NCBI RefSeq assembly: GCF_000189635.1 | Contig: NW_002476221.1 | Span: forward strand, 62,001-126,000 | Direction: 5' to 3' | Length of the DNA: 64,000 nt | From: Tetrahymena thermophila SB210 | Lineage: Eukaryota > Ciliophora > Oligohymenophorea > Hymenostomatida > Tetrahymenidae | In this document: positions 36,289 through 47,110 of the stretch, one piece after another | Numbering within the stretch: the stretch's first letter is position 1 | Layout: every line of letters begins with the position of its first letter | Notes under the pieces: model-generated | The model's input: the letters and a program-made list of their open reading frames with translations, nothing else | Told to the model about the DNA's origin: nothing | The model's database searches: none | Translations under genes and position numbers: made by a program

Positions 36289-37925
36289 TCAAATTTAATT
36301 TACCATTTCAAATCTTCTAGCTTCTTTTTTATATGAAGATTTATCCTTAAAGAAGGGAACCCAAAAGATAAATAGGAATCCGATGCAAACAAAAAATTAA
36401 AACAAAAATAGTAGAACTGACTCCTGAATAGTTGAAATATATTCTTCCATAATGTCTTTAACTTATCTGATGATATCGTGGCAATACTCTATCTAAAAAT
36501 GATCAAATATTAAATTTTCTTCAAATATTTCTTCATATATAATGTTGTTAAGAGAATTAACTTTAGTTGGAGACTAATATCTTAAATTTAATTTTTCTTC
36601 ATGATTATTTTTAGAATATTTTTCACATAGTGAAAATGATATTTCATTTTCAGATATTATTTAATCACTGCACTTTACATTATATAAATATTTTTAATGC
36701 AGCTCTTTTAAATAAGGAAATTTAATTTTCAATTAGCCCGAGTTTTGGAGATATTTAATTGAATCAGTAAAGCTAGATTTATTTGTTGTAATATTCGTTG
36801 GCTTTTATCCATCCGTGGTATTAAATACATGAATTAAATCTTCTGACTGTAAAGCACGCAAAGAAAAATAATATTTTTTAGTATATTTCAGCAAATCAAA
36901 TGAGTTTCTTCCAGTTTTATCATAGAAATCATTAACAGTATTGTAAAACAGTATAATAAATACGATTATAATTATATTAGTTATGACGTGTAAGATCAAG
37001 TGAATATAAAACGTTTCTTTACTCATACGAGCTTCTTTTCTTCTTGATTTTTTGTTTCTGTCTCTGTAAACATCATAAGTAATGGGGACAAAAGCACATT
37101 AGAAAATTAGCAAGAATAACACTGAAAATACAAGCACTACTACAATCCATTATTAGTAAGATTTACTTTCAATTTCATAAGTAAAAATATCAAAGGCTTT
37201 TTCATCAGCAGAACTCAAAGCAACTGCTGTTTAATTAGAAAACTAAAATAACTTTTGAGCTATTTTTTATTCTGTGGCATTTTTAGTAGAGTTGAAATCA
37301 TAATTTAAAGTGTTAAACAAGTCATTTATCTTATCAGTATCTAATTCAAGAATCACAGTTCTAAATCTATCGCATTTAAAAAATTAATCACTATCTTATT
37401 CATTAATGCTATTTTTAATCTTTAAAAATAATTTTAATTTTTTAAAACGATTCTAACAAAAATAAAAAAATATCTATATATATTAAATTAATTTTTAGTC
37501 CTCTTATTTAATAAATAAATTTATTAATAAGTACAAACTTTTATTCTTTTATCCATTTTATAAAAGTTGATGATTAATAAACAAACAATTTTTACTTTTT
37601 CTACATAATAGTCTGTAATTTTTGGTCTTGTAATATTAGAATTTTCAAGCTACTTATCTATACTCTCAAAGTTATTTTAACTTTTGATTAAATAAAATAA
37701 TTGAAAATGATTCGCAAAAAATAAAATGATTAATTACTCTGTGAAAATAAAGTATCCATGTAAAAAATAATTTAAATCATTTGCATCTCGAACAAACTTA
37801 TTAAACTTGATGTAATCCTCAAACGGCTCCATTATATTATACTTTTATTAGTTTAGAAGAAAGCTTCCTACAAACAAAAGAGCAATAACGAAAAGTGATA
37901 CAACTAGCGAGCAAATTTTCCCCAT
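36289..37925 (-). CDS. Polytopic membrane protein, unrecognised
   Basis: Multi-exon gene ending at TGA 36289. The called ATG (37925, MGKICSLVVSLFVIALLFVG) starts directly in a membrane helix, but the frame is open upstream (KQKESSRLNT), so a further 5' exon up to about 38050 is likely. Then a large polar loop (FEDYIKFNKFVRDANDLNYF to DQFFKCDRFRTVILELDTDK), a helix VVVLVFSVLFLLIFQCAF, a basic cytosolic link (DRNKKSRRKEARMSKETF), a helix LILHVITNIIIIVFIILFYN, a second polar loop of about 200 residues with cysteines, a helix LLFLFQFFVCIGFLFIFWV and a short basic tail. Four spans with two large extracellular or luminal loops are typical of ciliate-specific putative transmembrane proteins; function unknown. 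Confidence 0.72.
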
Positions 37926-38315
37926 AGTGTTCAATCTACTAGATTCTTTTTATTTTTAAATTTTCTTTGGTTTGTTTGCTATTAATAAAATCTAAGAATA
38001 AAAACAATAAATAAGATAGATATCAATTTTGTTATTTTCTGTGAAATTATATTTAAATAAACATTTCAAACAAATATGCAAAATAAGAAGCTGTTAAAAG
38101 CAAATTAGTAATTAAGTACCAAAAATATTTTATAATATTTCAGCTATATTATATAATTTTTATGTTTGTATTCATTCACATAAACAAAACAAATATAATT
38201 ACAGAAATAATTTTATTATTAATATTTGAATGAATCAAATTAATTTATTTTATAGTTCCAAATTTAAAATGAACTAATTAATTAAGCTTTTATTAAAATT
38301 GATTTATTATTTTTT
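37926..38315. other. Spacer, probable 5' exon of the membrane gene
   Basis: Up to about 37985 the minus strand stays open in frame with the membrane protein (ANKPKKIQKQKESSRLNT), bounded by an 'aatag' acceptor. The first coding exon was not found. The remainder is A/T-rich. Confidence 0.4.
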
Positions 38316-40701
38316 TCAAATGTCTTTTCTTGTTGGGTTCTGAAAGGACTAGATTCTAGGTATATTTTATTAAATCTTCTTTTATTTAAACTCATTTTCT
38401 TCATCCTCTATTTCTTTCAAGCAACCTTAAGGATTTTATTATATTCCTTATTGTTGATAATATAATTATTTTATATTTTAATAATTTTCTTCAATAACCC
38501 TTTCAAATTTTGTCAAAATTTCTATATGAGGAATTTTTCCATAAGTCATTCTTGCTCCAGCTGCAGTATAAGGCTCTATAAATTCCTATGAAGTTGGATT
38601 TTTTAGTAGATTTAGATAATCTGTTAATTTAGGAATTGGCCATACAGTAATATCACCTTCGTAATTCTAGTCCATCACTCTTACAGCAGTCACCAAGCTC
38701 AAAGGTAAAATTCTTAATATTTTAATGAAAATAATTATAAAAGTCAATAAATAATTATTTAGAAAATAAGCAAATTTATTAAATAAACTCAAACTTTAAA
38801 ATATTTTCATAAATTCAAGGTATATGAGTTATTTATTTTATTAAATAAAATTAATATTGTATAATCATGGTAATCTAAAATTTATTACCCTAAGCTATTA
38901 AGTTGTTTAAACCTCAGCCTAACTTCTTAAGATATTAACATTTTGATGAATTCTAAAATTTTCAGAATCTTAACAATTAATTTATTTTTGTATCTTATTT
39001 TTTCTGTATGATTAAGAAGAGGAACTACATGGGGATTAACCTAACTAACTATGGTTGTGCTAACATTAAATTATTCAGAGAGTTAATTGTGAGGAATATC
39101 AAATGCTATTGAACCGTCAATAAACTTTGAATCTTCTATATATTTTATAAGCTGACCGTTCCTATTCTTAAAGTAAAGATCTGATGGAGGAAAAACGAAT
39201 GGCAGACTACAGGAACAACAAACTGCTGACCATATGACTACATTTGGTGCCGTTAAATAGTTTAATACTCTGTCTTAGGTATGTCTACCAGCTCCAGTTA
39301 CAGTAATATTTAAAATAAATCCTGTATCGTCAAAAGCTTCTTAAAATGTTTTATCACCTATAAATAATTAAAAAATATTTCAAAAACCATAAATAAATAA
39401 CTCTTTATCTGTATTTAATATACCTAAATTGTCTCTCAAAAATTTCTTGTAAATATTCATATCCATAAAATAGCCTTCTTTTAAAAATCTGATTATTTTT
39501 CTAAAAGCACTATTTCTTGGATCTCTTTGTAAAAAGGCACTGTAATTTATTTTCCTTTATTCTCTGTCAAAGTAATTTCCTAAATCTTCATACTTTGTGG
39601 TTCCTATAAATGCAGCAGTGATACTTCCTGCAGAAGAACCTGCTAATATACGAGGGAGTAAATTCTACTCAAATAATGACTTTGCTACTCCTGCATGATA
39701 TCTAATTATTAATTAAGAATTATTATAATGCTTTCTTTCCCAACTTAAAAAAATTAAAAATTTAATTATTGGATTTGATTAATTTACAAAATTGACCATT
39801 TTGTAATACTTTTTTAATGTAAATACTTTAATATAATTTAAATCCACAAAGAGGTAATAAAATAATTCTTAAATATTTATTTATATTCCTAAAAATATTT
39901 TATGCAAAATATTTACAATCCTAAAAATGCACCACCTGAGAAAATCATAGCAGTTCTACCAAGAGCATGTCTTACTTCTGCGAAGAATTCTAGCTTCTCT
40001 GAAAGATCAAGGTGTTGAGACTAAGCTATATACTTGATGCTTAAATCTAATTCATTTATAAAATCGTGTATAACTTATTTAGTTCCAAAATAACATTGCT
40101 AATATAAGGATGGATTAAGAATATTTGCTATGTTTTTGAAAGGATGAGATCTTATCAAATCTACTAAATCTAATACATTCTGCTGTGAATTTGAGCCATG
40201 GCGTTTACTTCTTAGCTTATTTTTTAAATTTATTATATATTTGTAATCATAGTCTTTAGAAACTGCCTTTTCTTTCCATTGCTTAATTCTTTTGAGGTTA
40301 TCTAACTGTTGAGCATAAATTTTCCACTCTTCATAGCTTTAAACGTTTTTTATTTTCTTTTTCAACTTATTTTGCTGCTTTTTATCAGTATACATTTACT
40401 TAGTTTGCTCAGCATGATAAAATAAAATTTCTTTCAGCATAAAAAGATCTTCTTCTATTTCATTTTTAATTACTCTATATAAATATCCTAGTACCATTGC
40501 TTATGCTTTTAATTATATTCCAAATTGCTAATTTGCTAACTAAATATTTATAAACTGGGCTTTTTCAAAAGCTTTAATTGGTATAAGTTTTTGATAAATT
40601 GATAAAGTAATATTAATAATTAAGATCAAAAAAGCTATTTATTTTGATTTACAAATCTTAGGTATTTTATTTTAATATACGTCATATTCGTAATCTACCA
40701 T
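38316..40701 (-). CDS. Patatin-domain lipase, SDP1/Tgl3-5 type
   Basis: Multi-exon gene, ATG at 40701, TGA at 38316. An N-terminal membrane segment ([16 protein letters not shown], about residues 20-36) precedes the DUF3336-like region ([54 protein letters not shown]). The patatin domain follows: oxyanion motif [10 protein letters not shown], nucleophile elbow LAGSSAGS (GxSxG), [20 protein letters not shown], and catalytic Asp in [13 protein letters not shown]. The C-terminal [20 protein letters not shown] matches the plant SDP1 end. Members hydrolyse triacylglycerol, often on lipid droplets. All catalytic residues are present. Introns lie near 38710-39030, 39360-39430 and 39720-39920. The tail ([16 protein letters not shown]) is charged. 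Confidence 0.88.
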
Positions 40702-41073
40702 GATAATTATAAAATAATTTAAATAAATAATTAAACATGACATAAAAAGATAGATAGATAATCTTCAAATTTTACTAAAGTAAACTTAAATATTTTTTTT
40801 TGGCTTACATTGTATAAATTTAAAACACCTTTTTGTTTGTAATATTTAAGGTAATGAATGATATTTTATTAAATTGAAAGTTTACCAATTAAATATATTT
40901 GTATAATTTATGTTAATATAATAATTTATTTAATTTGAATTTAATTTTTTCATAAATTACTTTATAATTAATTAATAATTAAATTTACATAAATATCAAA
41001 ATTAACAACTAATTATAAACAAGAGAGTAAAAATTTATCAATTACTTTTTACAATTCAAAATAAAATTATGTA
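40702..41073. other. Intergenic, nothing recognised
   Basis: A/T-rich 5' flank of the lipase and 3' flank of the SPRY gene. Confidence 0.5.
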
Positions 41074-42669
41074 TCATTTTAGCAATCCAGTAGCTATTTC
41101 TTTTTGATTGAAACGGAATGGATATCCTCCTACATTAATATCTATTGTGCAAGGAAAATTAGTGCAGACAAATGGATAAATTGCTTCATAATCTTCTTAA
41201 GATTTTTCTTATTTATCTAATTTAAGCTTTTATAATAAAGTAAAATTTAATATTTAATTTCTTTATTAAATTTAAACTACCTTAAGCACTCTTTCTTTCC
41301 TCAAACGTTCTTCTTCAACTATCATTTTTATATAATAAGTTTTAATAAATGTTTATTATAATTATAAAAAGTGATTCTATACTTTCTTCATGATCGTCTT
41401 CTTTAGGTCTATAAGACTCTTCTTCTTCATCTTTTTTGCTTGAGCTCTTTTTTTTTTATTCCTACAATTTCTTTATTTCCTCAAAAGGTGGAGGATTTAA
41501 AAATTCTCCGTTTCTAGTAATCCATATTCTTTGATCTTTTTTAGTATAACCAATTCCTTTACAAATAAAAAATAACTTAGTTTATTATATATCTTGATTT
41601 GTTGAAGATGAAAATACCCATAGTATCACCATAAGTAATTTATTCAATATTCAGGTCTACTTCCTATTCTCCAATCATTATTAATCCATTTGAAGAATAA
41701 AGCACAGATTTTTGTCCTGAGAGCAACAACTGAAAATTGTCAGGCTATGTTTTACATTTATCTAATTAAGATTTTGATATAAATCCTATTGATAATTACT
41801 AATCAAAATTATTTGAATTTATTTTTTCTAGCTCAACCTCAAAGTAGCAACAATCCATCTTTTAATCACATGGATAGTTACAAATAATCAATCTTTACCC
41901 ATTTTGTTATTTAAATGTAGCTTATAAATATTCTCCCAACACAACTTTGTTTGCTTCCTCTTTTTATGATTGATTTAAAAACAAATTTAAAAAATATTTA
42001 AAAATAAATTTATAATATAAAAGTTGTTTGAAATTTCAATATAAATCTTTTACCAATTTAATGTTTTACTTCCACGTCTTACTAATAGTATGGAGCTGAA
42101 AATTCATCACTCTTACTATTAAATGTAAGAAGATTTAATAACAATTTTTGATTTGAATTTAAATTTTGTTTCTTAATGCCTAATTCTGCCTTCATGGTAC
42201 CTTCTGTTTTTATTATGTGTTCCTCATACATGTTATACAAATAAGCAATTCCTACAATAACAAGAATTACAATCACAATAGCGAAAAATATTCCCCATCC
42301 GTTACCTCCTACAATTAAAATTTTATTTATATTAACAATTTTTAGATAGTAAACTTCTAAAATACCTTATTCTTCAATTGGCTATGTGGGTTAATTTGGT
42401 TAATTTGGCTAATCAGGTTTATTTGGTTGGTTTGGTTAATCTGGTTTATTTGGCTGATTTGGTTAATCAGGCTTATTTGGCTGCGGATCAGTTGGAATAG
42501 GAGGATTTTATGGAGTTCCTTCTGTTTATTTGCTAGCTAAAAAACCTTAATTTGGCTAGTAGTGCTTATGCTTAGTAAAACTGTATATCAAAGGCTTTCC
42601 TAAATCATCTAATCCACAAGAAATAGCCAAAATACATGCTAAAAATAATAGCTTAAAATTTTATTTCAT
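41074..42669 (-). CDS. Membrane-anchored SPRY-domain protein
   Basis: ATG at 42669 begins a signal peptide (MKQNFKLLFLACILAISCG), followed by a proline stalk of short repeats (PNKPDQPNQPNKPDQPNQ, residues about 68-95). After an intron comes a membrane helix (GIFFAIVIVILVIVGIAYLY), then a soluble part with SPRY features: CYFEVELEKIN, SIGFISKSQLDKC, SVLYSSNGLIMIGEQEVDL, YGDTM, RIWITRNGEFLNPPPF, and the closing YPFVCTNFPC with TIDINVGGYPFRFNQKE. An acidic, Lys/Glu-rich insert (SSSKKDEEEESYRPKEDDHE) splits the SPRY before its last strands. This is a type I layout with SPRY inside the cell. SPRY binds proteins; no enzyme domain is seen. A 25-base intron at 41593-41617 is needed to keep frame. Confidence 0.8.
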
Positions 42670-43094
42670 TTTTTGAATAGATTTTTAATTTTAAAGTAAA
42701 AAAAATAACAAGTTCAGCTATTTGTTACAAATTTTAATAAATAAACCTATAATTGAATTATTTTAATAAAATTAATGAATCTTATTAATATTTGTTTTAG
42801 TCCATTAACAATTATGAAAAACGATATCCCGATATATCTTTATTGATTTATTTAATAATTATTTTTTTCATCAAATATTTTTCAAAAATAAACTATAAAT
42901 TTTTTAATTTTGGAAATTTATACAAAAAAACTCATTTCTATTTTATTTTACAAATATTTTGCATTTTTTATTAGAATTTTCTTGATTGATCAATAAGATT
43001 TTCTCTTAAACAAAACAAAAAAAATAATAAATAACAAAAAAAGATATTTATGTGGTTATTAAAATATTCATTTATTAATTTTTTGAAAAAAAAT
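42670..43094. promoter_or_regulatory. Divergent intergenic region
   Basis: About 425 A/T-rich bases between the SPRY gene (minus) and the next gene (plus), so it must carry both promoters. No element recognised. Confidence 0.4.
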
Positions 43095-44034
43095 ATGTAC
43101 AAAAAATTTGCAATAGTAGGATTAGCAGTAGGTGGTTTAACAGCCTATTATCTAGTTAAATAAAAATAAAAATCTAATAAATACAATAAGTAGATTTAAC
43201 AATTAGAAGCTCAAGTTTTGAAAGAGTAGCAAGAAGGTACTTAATTGTACTCTAAAGAAACATTAATTAGTACAAAATAGCTGATTATGGAAATGAGTTA
43301 AGAGGATTATTAAAAAATAACTGAAAAAAATAGAAAAAGTAAAATTCCTTTTTTTAAAAATATTTTTTTTGGTTGGAACAATTTATCTAGGATGAGATAA
43401 CAATCAAAAATATATGATTATACAAAGACTTTTCAAAGTTTTAATTATTTTTATATTATATTCAGATAGGAGACAATACCAGAAAAAAGATGTCTAAACT
43501 TACCTTAACTATGTTATTTAATATGCTGCAGATTACTTTAATCTAATTGAAGAGAATGAGAAATTGTTTAAAAAATCAAAAATCTTAAATATAAATATTT
43601 ACAAATAATCTATTTAAGAATTAGAAAAAAATAAAAGTAATAAGCTTGCTTTTCATTCTTCGTTGTCTTAAAATTACATTGCACTTAGATCTTCAATTCC
43701 TAGTAATTTTGATGAATTTACCGAAGATTTTGCAATTGGCACTTTGAATTACATGATTGGAGTTATAAAAGGAAGCTATTTTAATTTTAGTGAAATGCTG
43801 GCTACTTTAGTGAAAAGAAAAGAAATATCATATTCTAATATTTTTGGAATAATAACTATTATTTTATATGATTATGTTAATTAATCTGAATAATTCTAGG
43901 GTGTAGAAGAGGAAGATATATTGAGGTTTGTTTATTCAAAATAAGAAGCAAAAAATGAAGCAAAAGAATAGTTAAATATATTCTATTAATCTGTTTATTA
44001 AATTATTGAGTATGTTATGGAAATGAAATCTTGA
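43095..44034 (+). CDS. N-terminally anchored unknown protein
   Basis: Two exons (43095-43338 and 43466-44034, intron 127 bases) give 270 residues. It starts MYKKFAIVGLAVGGLTAYYL, a short membrane anchor or signal anchor followed by Lys/Gln-rich helix (KQKQKSNKYNKQIQQLEAQV). The remainder is helical and soluble: YQKKDVQTYLNYVIQYAADY, FDEFTEDFAIGTLNYMIGVI, EMLATLVKRKEISYSNIFGI, ending IIEYVMEMKS at TGA. A Gly-rich anchor with basic flank and soluble helical domain suggests a tail facing the cytosol from mitochondrial outer membrane, ER or peroxisome. I recognise no family. Confidence 0.72.
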
Positions 44035-44218
44035 AAAATAGATTTAATATTAATTATGGTATGATTTTAAAATAATTACCTATCTAAAAGAACTCATAAA
44101 ATAGCAATAATAATAAAAAAACAAATAAATACCAATAATTCATAAACTATTGACTAAAAGATAGATTAGCTTAAATTTGTTAATTTACAATTAAGATAAT
44201 TAAAAATTTAAAAAAATA

Positions 44219-44955
44219 ATTTAAGCTATTTTGAAAATTATTTGTTCACAATATATTCTAATATGTTTAAATTCTTAAACTATATAATTTATTATTTTTT
44301 ATAACCTATAATTCATTCAAAGCCATTAAAACATTAAACATTTAGAAATTTATTTTTTTATAAGATTTTAAATTTAAAATAATTAAAATATAAATTTTTT
44401 ATTTTTTGTATTGTTGATTTAAAACAATTTTTATTTTTTTTTTAATAAATTTAATTTTAAAATACATTGATAAAAAAGATTACTTGAAAGATTATTTTAT
44501 ATATTAAAGTATTTTATCACTTTTAAATTTACTCATTGCTATTTCCCATTTTCCCAAAATTCTTGGCTTTGATTTTAAATAATTTAAACTATTTTGAAAA
44601 TTATTTGTTCACAAAATATTCTAATATGTTTAAATTCTAAAACTAAATAATTTATTTTTTTTATAACCTAAAATTCATTCAAAGTCATTTAAACATGAAA
44701 CATTTAGGAATTTATTTTTTTATAAGATTTAAAATTTAAAATAAAATATTAATTTGCATTTAAATTTTAATTTTTTTACTTTTAAATTTGTTGATTTAAA
44801 ACAATTTAATTTTAATTTGTTTTTTAATAAATTTAATTTTAAAATACATTTATAAAAAAGATTGCTTCAAAGATTATTTAATATTTTAAAGTATTTTATC
44901 ATTTTTATATTTACTCATTGCTATTTGCCATTTTCCCAAAATTCTTGGCTTTGCT
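44219..44955. repeat. Tandem duplication of a gene 3' end, ~362-382 base unit
   Basis: Unit 1 (about 44219-44571) and unit 2 (about 44581-44953) match almost throughout: 'ctattttgaaaattatttgttcac', 'attctaatatgtttaaattct', 'aattcattcaaag', 'aatttatttttttataagat', 'ttgatttaaaacaattt', then 'actcattgctattt' and 'cattttcccaaaattcttgg' (given in parts). Unit 2 contains the true last codons and TGA of the coiled-coil gene. Unit 1 repeats about a dozen of those codons (QSQEFWENGK) plus the 3' flank. Offset grows from 362 to 382 bases through a few indels. Confidence 0.88.
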
Positions 44956-46358
44956 TTTATCTCATTTTTTCTTTTAAGACAACGTTGTCTTTGTATTTTT
45001 TATATTCTTTTATAAATTTTTCTTCGTCTTCTGAACTAGAGCTTAATTCTATTTCATTTTTGTTCTTCTTTTACTTTGACCTCATTAAAAATTCTTTTGA
45101 TACAGGGCTATAGTTAGCAGAACGTGAGTCTTTTTTTGATTTCTTACTGTTACTATCTTGGGTCTACAAGAATTTCTTTTAATTACTTTCTATTTTTTGA
45201 TTTTAAAGATTTGTCATAAATAAAGGTTTTTTCAAATCAAAATTTACTTTGCAATTGTTGAATATCTAACTTTAATTTTTCCAGTTTAGACTATGCATAT
45301 GAAGGAGATTTTGTAAAAAATATGTTATCTATAAACTCATCATTATCTTACATTTTTGATATTCTAGTCTGGTCAAAAACATTATTAAACCTGTTTATAA
45401 CTTCACTATTGTGATTGGGAGATGTGTATGTCTTTGAGATATTTAATTAGTGATTATTTCTTAAATGGGAAGTGGATAGAGAGTTCTCTAATTAATTTTA
45501 ATTTACTCTTTAACTACTATTCAAATTTTAAATATTCTACTTTATATTAATATAGTCAGATTTATATGGAGTATTTTGAGAACTAGTGTATAATTTATCA
45601 AGTTTAGAGGGCGTTAATTTATAGTGATGAGAATTATCTGCTTTGTTAAAGACAGAATTTTTCTCTAAAAGAGCTATTTTAGTTTTAATATTATTTTTGT
45701 AAGCCAACTCTTCGCCTTCTATATTATCTTTCAATTATTACTAAAGCATTGTCAATTATATTTCATATTACTTTCTTGCTTCTTCTAAACGTTTTTCATA
45801 ATTTTTATAGTGGACTTCTATTCTTCTTAGCTTTAAGTTGTTTTCTTCCTTTTTTATTTTTTCTGCTTCAACTACTAGTTTACGAAATTCTTCATTTGCT
45901 TCATGAATTTCTTTTTACTTTTCTCTGACAAAATTTTCTTTAGCATCAATCAATGTATAGATTGCATTATCAGCTTCTCGGTTTGAAGATCTTCCAATAA
46001 TTTGTTAAGTAGTCTTTGATTTTGGTGTTACACATTCTTCTACTTAAGTATTTGAATAATCTTATCCACTAATATTATGAGAAATACCATATGCAGGAGT
46101 AGTTGGAAAACGATGTACTATTCCTTTAGCTTAAGATTTATTAGCATGGAATTGAAATGCTTTTTTGTTGAATGGGGCTTTAATATTCTTTTCTAACTTT
46201 ATGATTTCTTATTTCAAATCTTTTAAATTTTCTTAAAGCGTTTTGCTGTTAGGAATAGAATATGTTTTATTGTGACTCGACATACATGTGCTAGGACGTA
46301 TATTTATTGCATCACTTTTTTAAAGAGTTAGGTTTGGATTCTCAAAAAAGTCAGTCAT
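44915..46358 (-). CDS. Coiled-coil protein, unrecognised
   Basis: Two exons (46358-45248 and 45189-44915, intron 58 bases) give 461 residues from MTDFFENPNLTLQKSDAINI to TGA 44915. A Ser/Thr/Asn-rich N-terminal third with KTLQENLKDLKQEIIKLEKN is followed by a strong coiled coil at about residues 135-215 (IDAKENFVREKQKEIHEANE, EEFRKLVVEAEKIKKEENNL, YEKRLEEARKQYEIQLTMLQ). A low-complexity Ser/Asn middle contains SPxK-like sites (KLTPSKL, NTPYKS), and the tail is Lys/Glu-rich (NEIELSSSSEDEEKFIKEYK, QSQEFWENGKQQ). It could be a cytoskeletal or ciliary structural protein; this is inference only. Its 3' end has been duplicated downstream. Confidence 0.8.
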
Positions 46359-47110
46359 TCTGCTTAAATGAATGTTATTTATTTTATTTTTAAAATGTTG
46401 ATTTTACTTGAATGAATGAAATATCTTTTATATTTCAAGGTTTCAAATTTTTTATTTAAATAATATATTTAATTTTTATTACTGCAGTAAAGTGAATGAA
46501 TATTGCTTAAATAAATATTGAAATATCATTAAATTTCAACATAGATACAATAGCTTTGATTCATTTAATAAATCATGAATTATCATATTAGTTTTTAAAG
46601 ATTACTAAATATTTATTTTTTATGCTGTTATTATGAGTGAATCAAAAAAATTTAAATAGATTTTTTTTCTTTTTTAAATTTTATCCAGTCAAAAATAATT
46701 ATTTTTTTAACAAAAATTGTAGGTAATTAAAAATGCTCATAAAATTTAATTCTGCAATGTTCTTCGTTCTATATAAAAATGCTATTAAAAGATTTACAAG
46801 ATATTATAATTATTAAATTCAATCATTAAAATCAAAATAGATCCAGCAACTAATTACACACTACTCAACTAAATATTATTAAGAAAAAAGATTATTTTGC
46901 TTCAAAAATAATTATATTTAAAATAAAACAATCTTTTTGTTATATAAATAATAAAGTCCAATCGAACATAAATTGATTAGTTTAATCAATCAATTATAAA
47001 ATATATAATTTCAAAACAAATAAATAAGTAAATCTATTCAAAGCAACTTAAAAAACAAAATACTTCTATCCAAGTTTTATTAGTAATTTAGCAAATAAAA
47101 AATATTTAAA
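46359..47110. promoter_or_regulatory. Divergent intergenic region
   Basis: About 750 A/T-rich bases between the coiled-coil gene (minus) and the SHIPPO gene (plus). It presumably contains both promoters; no motif recognised. Confidence 0.4.
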
